Shown here one piece after another: positions 32,267-43,000 of a DNA stretch of 64,000 nt (position 1 is the stretch's first letter; every line of letters starts with the position of its first letter). The stretch is from Candidatus Binatia bacterium (lineage in GTDB: Bacteria; Desulfobacterota_B; Binatia; UBA9968; JAJDTQ01). The notes beneath the pieces were generated by a model. That model did no database searches. It was not told the origin of the DNA and saw only the letters and a list, made by a program, of their open reading frames with translations. Location of the stretch: NCBI GenBank assembly GCA_022827045.1, contig JAJDTQ010000134.1:1-64000 (forward strand), read 5' to 3'. The translations under genes and the position numbers were made by a program.

Positions 32267-34006
32267 TTGGCCACCACCGGCATCCGCTACCAGCCCGACG
32301 AACATCCTCCGACAGCGGTCTCCCTGGGACTGGGTCTGCAGCTCGCGGTCATCAGCGTTACGGTGACCGTGTTGATCCCCACGGTGGTGATGCGCGCCGG
32401 CGGCGCCACCGAAGCCTACCTGGCATGGGCGGTGTTCGCCGCCACCTTCATCTGCGGGGCGGCCACCGTGCTGCAAACGGTTCGGCTCGGCCGCATCGGC
32501 ATGGGCCACGTGCTCATGATGGGCAGCTCCGGGGCGTTCATCGCGGTCTGCATCACCGCGGTGGCCGATGGCGGTCCGCCGCTGCTCGCCACGCTGGTGG
32601 CGGCGGCGGCGCTATTCCAGATCGTCCTGTCCGAGCGCCTCTCGCTGTTTCGGCGGGTGCTGACGCCGACCGTCTCGGGAACGGTGATCCTGCTGATACC
32701 GGTAACGGTGATGCCGGCCATCTTCGACATCATGGGAGATGTGCCGGACGGAAGCCCGGCGGCTGCCGCTCCGCTGAGCGCTCTCGTGACCGTCCTGGTC
32801 GTGGTCGGCGTATCGCTGAAGGGGACAGGGGCGTTGCGCCTGTGGGCGCCGGTCGTCGGCGTCGTGGCGGGTTCGGCGGCTGCCGCTTTTTTCGGGATCT
32901 ATGACCTCGAACGGGTCGCCGGAGCCTCGTGGGTCGGATTCCCTGCCGGCCAGTGGACCGGCTTCGCTTTCGACTTCGGGCCGGCGTTCTGGCCGCTTCT
33001 TCCGGCCTTCCTGCTGGTGGCGCTGATCGGGTCCATCCGCACCATCAGCAGCTCCGTCGCGGCCCAGCGCACGTCCTGGCGGCGCCCGCGGGCCGTGGAC
33101 TTCCGGGCGGTTCAGGGCGCGGCCGCGGTGGACGGCCTCGGCAACCTGCTCTCCGGTCTCGCCGGGACGGTTCCCAACACGGCCTACACCACGGGGGTAT
33201 CCCTGGCCGAGCTCACCGGCGTTGCCGCCCGCGCCCTCGGGGTGGCCGCCGGGGTCGTCCTCATGACGGTGGCTTTCCTTCCCAAGGCACTCGCTCTGCT
33301 GCTGGCGATCCCGAATCCCGTCATCGCCGCGTACATGACCGTCATCGTCGCGATGCTCTTCGTCATCGGCATGAAGATGGTGCTCCAGGAGGGTCTCGAC
33401 TACCGACGGGGACTGGTGGTGGGCGTGGCCTTCTGGATCGGCGTCGGGTTCGAGGGCGGCATGATATTCCCGGAGTATTTCGCCGAGTTCGCCGGCGGGT
33501 TGTTTCAAAACGGAATAACGGCGGGCGGTCTTACGGCGATCCTCATGACCGCGTTCGTGGAATTGACCGAACCGCGCCGCAGCCGTTTCGAAGGTGAAGT
33601 CAGCGTATCGGTACTCCCGAAAACGAGGAAGTTTCTCGGCGAGTTCACTTCCCGCTACGGTTGGGATACGGCGATGGCGGATCGGCTCCAGGCCGCGGCG
33701 GAGGAGACGCTGTTGACCCTCATCCGGCAGGACAAGGGCGACCGGCAGGCCTTGCGGCAAAGGCTTCTCCTCGAAGCGCACCGGCAGGGCGGCGGGGCGG
33801 TTCTGGAGTTCGTCGTCGCACCCGGAGAGGAGAACCTGCAGGATCGGATAGCGCTGCTGGCCGAGCACGCCGGCGATACGCCAAACGAGTCGGAAATGTC
33901 GCTTCGACTGTTGCGGCACCTTGCCGCGTGGGTGCGTCATCAGCAATACCATGACACGGACATCCTGACGGTGCGGGTGGAAGCCCCGCCGCCGGCGCGG
34001 GAATGA
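32267..34006 (+). CDS. NCS2 xanthine/uracil permease-like protein with a C-terminal RsbW-like domain (copy 1)
   Basis: 579 residues. The first ~440 hold about 12-14 helices of the NCS2/SulP-like nucleobase permease fold, including GHVLMMGSSGAF and a long SAIR-type loop near TDFRAVQG. After the last helix (ILMTAFVEL) comes a soluble domain of about 130 residues with helix patterns of an RsbW-type ATPase (DRLQAAAEETLLTLIRQ; SLRLLRHLAAWVRHQQYH) but no clear Asn-box. A second, clearly homologous gene lies at 46344-48077. The TTG start at 32267 follows AGGGG and aligns with the N-terminus of that copy. Its stop overlaps the PKS frame (ATGA), so it belongs to the PKS operon. Substrate unknown. Confidence 0.85.
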   Translation: MATTGIRYQPDEHPPTAVSLGLGLQLAVISVTVTVLIPTVVMRAGGATEAYLAWAVFAATFICGAATVLQTVRLGRIGMGHVLMMGSSGAFIAVCITAVADGGPPLLATLVAAAALFQIVLSERLSLFRRVLTPTVSGTVILLIPVTVMPAIFDIMGDVPDGSPAAAAPLSALVTVLVVVGVSLKGTGALRLWAPVVGVVAGSAAAAFFGIYDLERVAGASWVGFPAGQWTGFAFDFGPAFWPLLPAFLLVALIGSIRTISSSVAAQRTSWRRPRAVDFRAVQGAAAVDGLGNLLSGLAGTVPNTAYTTGVSLAELTGVAARALGVAAGVVLMTVAFLPKALALLLAIPNPVIAAYMTVIVAMLFVIGMKMVLQEGLDYRRGLVVGVAFWIGVGFEGGMIFPEYFAEFAGGLFQNGITAGGLTAILMTAFVELTEPRRSRFEGEVSVSVLPKTRKFLGEFTSRYGWDTAMADRLQAAAEETLLTLIRQDKGDRQALRQRLLLEAHRQGGGAVLEFVVAPGEENLQDRIALLAEHAGDTPNESEMSLRLLRHLAAWVRHQQYHDTDILTVRVEAPPPARE

Positions 34007-34047
34007 CCCTCCGCAGGGGTCGCCCGGACCACGGACTGGAGAAGAAC

Positions 34048-37000
34048 ATGAGCGATGAGTCTTCCGTTCCCCCTGGGAAGCAAGGTACCGAAGCGAAACG
34101 CGGCGACCGGGAGGTTTCGCCGTCCGCAGAGCCCATCGCCATCGTGGGCATGGCGTGCCGGTTCCCGGGTGCGCCGGACCTATCCTCCTTCTGGCGTCTG
34201 CTGGAGGCTGGGGAGAACTCCGTCACTCAAGTAATTCCCGGTTCCGGCGGCGGTCGCATCGGCGAGCTCTTCCCTGAGGCCGACGTCCAGAACGAAGCGT
34301 GCCTTTTCGCTGCCTACCTCGACGAGATCGACCTGTTCGACGCCCCGTTCTTCCGGATTTCGCCCGTGGAGGCGCAACTGCTGGACCCGCAACAGAGGTT
34401 GATGCTGGAAACGAGCTGGCGGGCTCTGGAGGACGCGGGAATGGATCCGGACCGGCTCAAGGGCAGCCGCACCGGAGTATACGCCGGCATCAGCAACAAC
34501 GATTACCGCGCGCTGATCCTGGGCGGGGAAGAGGTCCCCGGACCCGCCGCCAGCCTCTACGCCGTCAGCGGCACTTCCTTCAACACGGCCATCGGACGGG
34601 TTGCCTTCGTGCTGGGCCTGGAGGGACCTGCCATGGCGCTGGACACCGCCTGCTCGTCGTCGCTGGTGGCGATACACCAGGCGGTGTCGGGCCTGCAGCG
34701 GGGCGAGGCCGCTCTTGCCCTCGCCGGAGGCGTGCACACGATCCTGTCGGGACGGCTCTCGGAACTGCGCGGCAATGCCGGAATGCTGGCGCCGGACGGA
34801 CAATGCAAGACGTTCGACGCCGCCGCGAACGGGTACGTGCGGGGCGAGGGCTGCGGGATCGTGGTGTTGAAGCGGCTGCGCGACGCGGAGGCGGACGGCG
34901 ACCGCATCTGGGCCGTGATCCGGGGCGCGGCGGTCAACCAGGACGGCGCGAGCCCGGGACTGACGGTGCCGAACGGCGCAGCGCAGGAGCGGTGCATCGA
35001 AGAGGCCTTGTCACAGGCAGGGGTCCTGCCCGCGGAAGTGGACTACCTGGAGGCGCACGGCACCGGCACCGAGGTCGGGGACCCGATCGAGGCGCAGGCG
35101 GCCGGGGCGGTCTACGGCAGGGGGCGCGAAGCGGAGCGGCCGCTGCTGATCGGTTCGGTGAAGACCAACATCGGCCACCTGGAGCCCGCGGCAGGGGTCG
35201 CCGGGCTGATGAAGGTGGTGCTCTCGATGAACCGGCGCACGATCCCGAAGCATCTTCATTTCCGGAATCCCAACCCTCAGATCGACTGGGACCGATTGCC
35301 GCTGCGGGTTACCTCCGATCCGATGGATTGGCCGCGTCATTCCGGCCGCGCTCCGTTGGCGGGTGTGAGCGGGTTCGGCTGGTCCGGGACCAACGCCCAT
35401 CTGGTGGTCGAGGGTTACGACTCTACGGGGGACGTCCCGGCGGGCTCCGACAGGAAAGAGTGGGCTTCAGGCTCATCATTGTCCATCGCCGTTTCGCTCC
35501 CGGAGGGAACCGCGGCGCCCGCGGCGGAAGCGCTTTCCACCCGCGAAACGCGTCTTCTGCCGCTCTCGGGCAAGTCGTCCGAGACGCTGCGGGAGCTGGC
35601 CGGGCGGTACCTGGGATGGCTCGACGAGCACGCCGGGGATCTCTCTTCCGGCGGCGGCGCCGGGGACCTGCTGCTTTCGGACATGGCCTGGACGGCGGCG
35701 GTGGGACGGAGTCACTTCAGCCATCGGAAGGGTCTGGTGTTCCGGGACGGCGGGAACCTGCGCGAGGGCCTGCGGGCGCTGGCGGACGGGGACGGCGAAC
35801 CGGCAACGGCCTCGGAGGCGCCCGCCAGGGTGGCGTTCGCGTACACGGGACAGGCCAGCCAGTGGGTGGGGATGGGGCAGGACCTGTACGACTGCGAGCC
35901 GGTGGCCCGGGCGGTCCTGGACCGTTGCGATGCGGTGCTCCGGGAGGAACGGGGCGCGTCGTTGCTGGACGTTGTGTTCGGCCGCTCGGGAGACCTCGAC
36001 GACGCGGCATGGACACAGCCGGCGATCTACGCGCTGGAGTGTGCGTTGACCGCGCTTTGGGCGAGCCTGGGGATCCGGCCGGACGTGGTGGTGGGGCACA
36101 GCCTCGGGGAGATCGCGGCCGCCCAGGCCGCCGGGGTCTTCGGCCTCGAGGACGGCCTGCGGTTTGCCGCGGCCCGCGGCGCGTTGATGGGAGCGTTGCC
36201 CGGACAGGGGGCGATGGCGGCGATCTTCGCGCCGGAGTCGCGCGTTGCGGCCGTGGTGGAGGAACTGAACGCGGCCTCCGCCGGGCCCGGCGTGAGCATG
36301 GCCGCGGACAACGGCGCGAGCCAGGTGGTGAGCGGCTCCGCGGTGGACGTTGAGGCGGTCCTGGCGCGCTTCGAGAGCGAGGGCGTGGGAGTGGCGCGGT
36401 TGAGGAAGAGTCCGGCCTACCACAGCGCTCTGGTGGAACCGGCGCTGGACGGCGTGGAGGCGGCGCTTTCGGGTGTCGCCCTCGCGCCGCCGTCGGTTGA
36501 GTTCGTCAGCACCGTGACCGGCCGGCCGGTGGAGCCGGGCACGGCGCTGGACGGGGCCTACTGGCGCCGTCAGGCGCGAGAGCGGGTGGCGTTCCGCGGC
36601 GCGGTGGAGACGCTGGCCGGACTGAACGTGGACGCCGTGGTGGAGATCGGACCCCACGCGGTGCTGGGTCCGATGGTTGCCATGACCTGGCCGGAGTCGG
36701 CGGCCGGCGTCCGGGTGCTTTCGAGCCTCAGGCGTCCGTCCCGCGATACGCCGACGGGTGAGGGCAGGGACACGTTCGTGGCGGCGGCGGCGGAAGCGTA
36801 CGAGGCCGGCCTCCCGATCCATTTCCCGGGACTCTTCGCCGGCGAGGAGCGGCGCCGGATCTCGCTGCCGGGCTATCCGTTCCAGCGCCAGAGCCACTGG
36901 GTCAAGGCGCGAAGGCGCCGGATCCTGGGGGCCGGCCATCCATTGCTCGGCGGCCGGCACGAATCCGCCAGCGGGGAGACTACCTTCGATACGGAACTCT

Positions 37001-40000
37001 TTCCCTCGGACCCGGTCTGGCTGAACGATCACCGGGTGTTCGGCCGGCTGGTTGCGCCGGGTGCGCTTTACGGCGCCATGGTCGCATCGGTGTCGTTCGC
37101 GGAGGAGACCGGACGGTACGCGGTGGAGGATATGCAGCTCCACAACCCGCTGATTTTCCCGGACGGGGATTCCGGAGACGGGACCGCCGAACCAAGCCGG
37201 AAGATGCAGGTGCTGCTCGACGGTTCCGGCGAGGGGCCGTCACGCCGTATCCGGATACTCAGCAGGGGAGATGCCGGAGCCGAATGGACGCTGCACGCGG
37301 AGGCGCGGGTGTCGCCGGAAGCCGGCGGCCTCCAGGCCGAACCGCGGGATGACCTGGAAGGCCTCAAGGCCGGGCTGTCGCCGCGGGACGTGGCCGGCCT
37401 TTACCGGGCCAAGGCCGAGGTCGGAATCGATCTCGGCCCGTCGTTCCGCACGCTGGAAGCGGTCTGGTCCGGGACGGGTAAGGCGCTTGGCGAGCTGGCT
37501 CTTCCGGCAGGCGTCGACTCCGGCGGGGTCGACATCCATCCGCTCCTGCTCGACGGGTGTTTCCAGGTCATGGCCGCGGCGCGCGATTCGGCGGAGAGTT
37601 GGGAGGGGATCACCTACCTGCCGTTCGGGTGGGAACGGCTGTGGCTAAAGGGGGCGCTGCCGGAGCGGGTCGTCTGCCACGCGCGCATGGCGGGGGACCG
37701 GCAGACCGCGGCCCCGGATGCGGGATCTGAACCGCCGGAGGTGCTGACCGGGGACCTCCGGATCTACGACCCGAGCGGGACCCTGCTGGGCGGGTTGGAC
37801 GGTTACACGGTGAAGCGGGCGACCCGGGAAGCGATGCTCTCGGCGGTGGAAGGGTTGGACGAACTGCTCTACGAGGTGGTGTGGCGGGACGGCGTCCTTG
37901 CGCCGGGAATGCCGTCCGCCGATTTCCTCACAAGTCCGTCAGATATGGTTCCCCGCTCGGAACCTTTCTCCCGCTACCTAACCGCTGAAGGAGTCGGAGT
38001 CGAAGAAGAGGCCGCCCTGCAAGCCGACCTGGAGAGACTGGCGTGGTCCTATGCGCTCTCGACCCTGGAAAAGCTGGGTTGGCAGCGCCGGACGGGCGAC
38101 GCCGTGGACTCTGAGGGCTTGCGGCAGGACCTGGAGGTTTTACCGGACCACTCGCAGTTGTTCCGCCGGATCCTCGAAATACTGGTCAGGTCGGGCGTAC
38201 TGGAGGTGGCGGGCGAGGGCTTCGTGGTGGCGGTCGGGGCGGGAGATCCGTTGCCGGAATCAATGCCGCAAGATCCCGAGGAGTATGCCACCGGCATGAG
38301 CGGACGTTACTCGCACGGTACGAACGAGATCGGGCTCTTCCGGCGATGCGCCGGGGCGCTGGCGGAGGTGCTGCGCGGCCGTGAGGATCCACTGTCGCTG
38401 CTGTTCGGCGACGCGGAACCGCAGGCTGCCGACCTCTACCGGAGGGCACCGGTGTGGAAAGCCGCGAACCAGATGTTGGGAGAGGTGGTGCAGAATATCG
38501 CGGCCGGGTTGCCCGACGGACGGCAGCTCAGGGTGCTGGAGGTTGGCGCGGGTATTGGGTCGGCGACCGAGTGCATCCTGCCCGGGCTTCCGGCCGGCCG
38601 GTTCGACTACACGTACACCGACATCTCCGCGGGCTTCTTCGCGGACGCGGAGGGGCGTTTCAGCCAAGCGGATGTGCCGATCGAATACCGCGTCTTGGAT
38701 ATCGAGAAGGATCCGGAGGCTCAGGGCTTTGACTCCCACGGTTATGATCTGGTGATTGCCGCCAACGTGCTGCATGCGACGCAGTATCTCGACGAGACGC
38801 TGATGCACTGCCGGGAGCTGCTGGCACCGGCGGGACAGCTCGTGGCGCTGGAGAACCAGCGTGGCAGAGGTTGGATGGATCTGATTTTCGGACAACTCGA
38901 CGGCTGGTGGCGATTTGCTGACCGGTACCGCTCGGACCACGCCTTGGCAGGGCCCGACGTGTGGCGGCAAGCGCTCGGCGACGTGGGTTTCGGCGATGTC
39001 CAAATCCTCGGAGTCGATGAGTCCGAGTCGGCCGGGTTGCCCGACCGGGGCGTGATCGTGGCGCAGGGCCCGGTGGAGGTGGTCCTGCCGCCGGCCGCAT
39101 GGGTTCTCGCAGCGGACCGGGGCGGCGTGGCTGCGGCGCTGGCGGACCAACTCGCGGCGCGGAATCAGACGGTCGTGCTAGCGGGTGGGGAATCTCCGAG
39201 GAACGGGGGATCCGCGCACGACGCGACCGGAGTCGTCAGAAGAGCCGTGGAGATGGATCGGCGCGAGTCGTGGCAGTCCCTTCTGGAGGAGTTGCCCGGT
39301 GATGTGCCGTTCGGTGGTATCGTGCATCTTGCGGCGCTGGACGGTCACGGGTCACGGGCGACTGCGGAGGAAATGGGAGAGGATGCGAGACGAGCGGCGG
39401 CGAGCGCGCTGGCGCTGACGCAGGGCGTGATCGATGCCGATCTGACCCCCGCGAAGGGAGTGTGGTTCGTCACGCGGGGCGCGCAGGTTCTGGAGCGGGA
39501 GCGCGTAGGGCAGCTCGCCGGAGCGACGTTGTGGGGTTTCGGCAGGGTGGTGGTTAGGGAAGCGGCGCAGATGAATCCGAAGATGATCGATCTCGACCCC
39601 GAGGAGACGGAACTGCCAGCCGACTTCTCGGAGGAACTGCTGTTTCCCGACCCGGAGACGCAAATCGCGTACCGGGCCGGGTACCGCCGGGTGGCCCGCC
39701 TAGTTCGGGCCTCGGCGCACCTTGCCTTGCCGGAGGGGTCGGACTGGCTGTTGGCACCAGACGCCGGCGGCTCCCTAGGAGAGCTTCAAGTCAAGCCGTT
39801 GCCAGCGCGTTCCTTGGAACCGAAGGAAGTTCGCGTCGCGGTCGAAGCTCGCGGGCTGAACTTCCTCGACGTGTTTCGGGGCATGGGCCTAGTCGGTGAA
39901 GGCCTGATGGGCGAGGAGATGTGCGGCCGGATCGTCGAGGTCGGTTCCGAGACCTCCACCGTCTCCGTGGGCGACCGCGTGGTCGGCCTAGCATTCGGCA

Positions 40001-43000
40001 CATTCGGACCGGAAGTGGTGACGAGGGAGGAACTGGTGGCACCCGCGCCTGCGGGGATTCCGGTCGCTGCCCTCGCCACCATGCCCACCGTGTTCGTGAC
40101 CTCCGCGCTGTCCTTCGATCTTGCAGGGCTGAAGGCCGGCGAACGGGTGCTCATTCACGCGGCCGCGGGCGGCGTCGGGCTCGCGGCCGTCCAGTTGGCG
40201 CAGGCCGCTGGCGCTGAAGTTTTTGCCACCGCGAGCGAGCCAAAACAGGCGTATCTCCGATCGCTCGGCGTGAAACACATTTTCGACAGCCGCACGACGA
40301 ACTTCGGCAAGGAGATCTTGGAAGCCACGGACGGTGCGGGTGTGGATGTGGTGGTGAACAGCCTTACAGGAGAGGGCTTCATTGAGGCGAGTCTGTCCTG
40401 CCTCAGACACGGCGGTCGATTCGTGGAACTAGCCAGGCGCGACATCCTGAGCGAGGAGGAAATGGCGGCTGCGCGGCCGGACGTGGGCTACTCCATCCTG
40501 GAGTTGGATGTCTTGAAGGAGCAGGACCCGGCGCGACCGGGAGCGGCGCTCCGGAACGTGATGGAACAACTGGGGGCTGGAGAGTTGAAGCCCTTGATCC
40601 ACAGCAGGTGGCCACTGGCCGAGGCGGGAGCCGCGATGGAGTTCATGCGCGACGCCCGGCACATTGGCAAGATCGTGCTTACCGCACCATCGCTCGTGGA
40701 GGGGCGGCTGCGGCAGGACCGAACCTATCTGGTGACCGGCGGCTTGGGCGGGATCGGGTGCGCCTTGGCCGGTTGGCTGGCGGAGCGGGGAGCGGGGGCG
40801 ATCGTATTGAATGGTCGGCGGGCTCCGGACGCGGAGGCGGAGGAAGTGATCGGCGCGCTCCAGGAACGCGGAGTCACGGTGCAGGTGGAGTTGGCCGATG
40901 TGACGGATGCCAACGCGGTGGACGGAATGCTCGAGCGGATCAAAGGGGAGTTGCCGCCGCTTGGAGGCGTAATCCACAGCGTGGGTGTGCTGGCGGATGC
41001 TTCACTGGCCAATCAGGACTGGGAGCGGTTTGAGCAGGTTCTGTGGCCGAAGGTCCTCGGCGCTTGGCATCTGCACCGGGGGACTGCTGACTGCGACTTG
41101 GACCTCTTCGTCCTATTCTCGAGCGTGGCCGGGATTCTGGGTAATCCGGGCCAGGCGAACCACGCGGCGGCCAATGCCTTCCTCGATCAACTCGCCGCCC
41201 ATCGGCGTGCGCTGGGGCTTCCCGGGCAGGCCATCGCTTGGGGAGCATGGTCTGGGCTCGGTGAGGCCGAGGAGCAGCGGGAGCGGATTGCCCGGCGGCG
41301 GGAGGCCGCCGGAACCGGCTGGTTCAGCCCGGAACAGGGCCTCAGCGCGTTCGACCGGCTGCTGCGCGAGGATCCCACGACCGCGGTCGTGCTGGCGGCG
41401 GACTGGTCCGTATTCGGAGAGGCCATTGAGGGCCGCCCGTCTCTGTTCGAAGATCTGCTGCCAGCGGCCGAGGATGCCTCCGAGGACTCTTTAGGCACAG
41501 CGGAAGATTTGCTTTCGCAACTGGGGGCCGCGCCGGCGGAGGCGCGCGAAGAGCTGCTCGTTTCCTTCCTGCAGCAGGAAGTGCAGGCGGTGTTGAGGCT
41601 GCCAGCGGCACCCGCGCCCGCGGTGGGCTTTTTCGATCTGGGGATTGACTCGCTGATGGCGGTGGAGCTGCGGAATCGGCTGAATCGGGCGTTCTCCGGG
41701 GAGTACGCGGCATCAAACACTGTGGTGTTCGACTACCCTGACATTGCCGCACTCGCCCGTCACCTGGCCGGTGAGCTCGGTGATGTCAGCAGTGCGCTGG
41801 CCGTCGAGGTGCAACCGGAGCAGTCGCCTGCGGTGCAGCGCGAGGACGACGGTATCGCCATCGTCGGCATGGCGTGCCGCTTCCCCGGCGCGCCGGATCT
41901 CGCCACATTCTGGCATCAGCTCGAAGCCGGCGCGGACGCGGTGACTGACGGACGCTGGAATTCCAGTTCTGGGAGCGCCGCAGAGCTTTCCGGCGAGTAC
42001 GCTTCGTACCGCCGGGGCGGGTTTGTGGAAGGGATCGATCAATTCGACGGGAGGTTCTTTCGGATTGCTCCGATCGAGGCGCGAGGCATGGACCCGCAAC
42101 AGCGGCTCCTCCTGGAAACGAGCTGGCAGGCTCTGGAGGATGCGGGGATCGAGGCGGACGGATTGAGGGGTAGCCGCACCGGGGTGTATGCCGGTGTCGC
42201 CGCCAGCGAGTACCGGGACCTGATGACGGCCGAAAAGTGTGACGTCAGCTACTTGGGTACCGCGGGGAGCATGACGGTTGGGCGAGTTTCCTTCGTGCTG
42301 GGTCTGGAGGGGCCGACGATGCCGGTGGAGCTGAACTGTGCTTCCTCACTGGTCGCTGTACATCAGGCGGTGACGGCTTTGCGGCAGGGCGAAGTGGATC
42401 TCGCCTTGGTTGGAGGGGTGAACGCGGTCCTGTCCCCCGGGCTGACCAGGGAGATGGCGGAACTGGGGATGCTGTCGCCCGAGGGTCGGTGCAAGACCTT
42501 CGATGCCTCTGCGGATGGCTTCGTGCGGGCCGAAGGCTGCGGGATGGTCGTCCTCAGACGGCTGGGGGATGCCGAGGCGGACGGCGACCGCATCTGGGGG
42601 TTGATCCGAGGATCGGCCGTCAACCAGAACGGGGCGACCGCAGGCCCGACCGTACCGAACGGTCCGGCGCAGGAGCGGGTGATCGAGCAGGCGCTGTCGC
42701 GGGCGGGAGTTCCGCCCTCTGAAGTGGATTACTTGGAAGCACACGGGGCCGGGTCCGCGCTGGGGGACCCGATCGAGGTGCAGGCCGCCGCGGCGGTGTA
42801 CGGCCGGGGACGCGAAGAGGACCGTCCCCTGCTGATCGGCTCTGTGAAAACCAACATCGGGCATTTGGAGACGGCCGCCGGAGTTGCCGGCCTGATCAAG
42901 ACGGTGCTGGCGATGAAGCGGGGGCTGATTCCGCGGCAACTGCACTTCCGGGATCCGAACCCACACCTCGACTGGGAGCGGCTCCCTGTGCGGGTGACTG

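Noticed and set aside
34003..34048. PKS start at the ATG overlapping the permease stop
   Set aside because: Kept only as an alternative; the ATG at 34048 has a GGAG at a good distance and the extra residues are not PKS-like.
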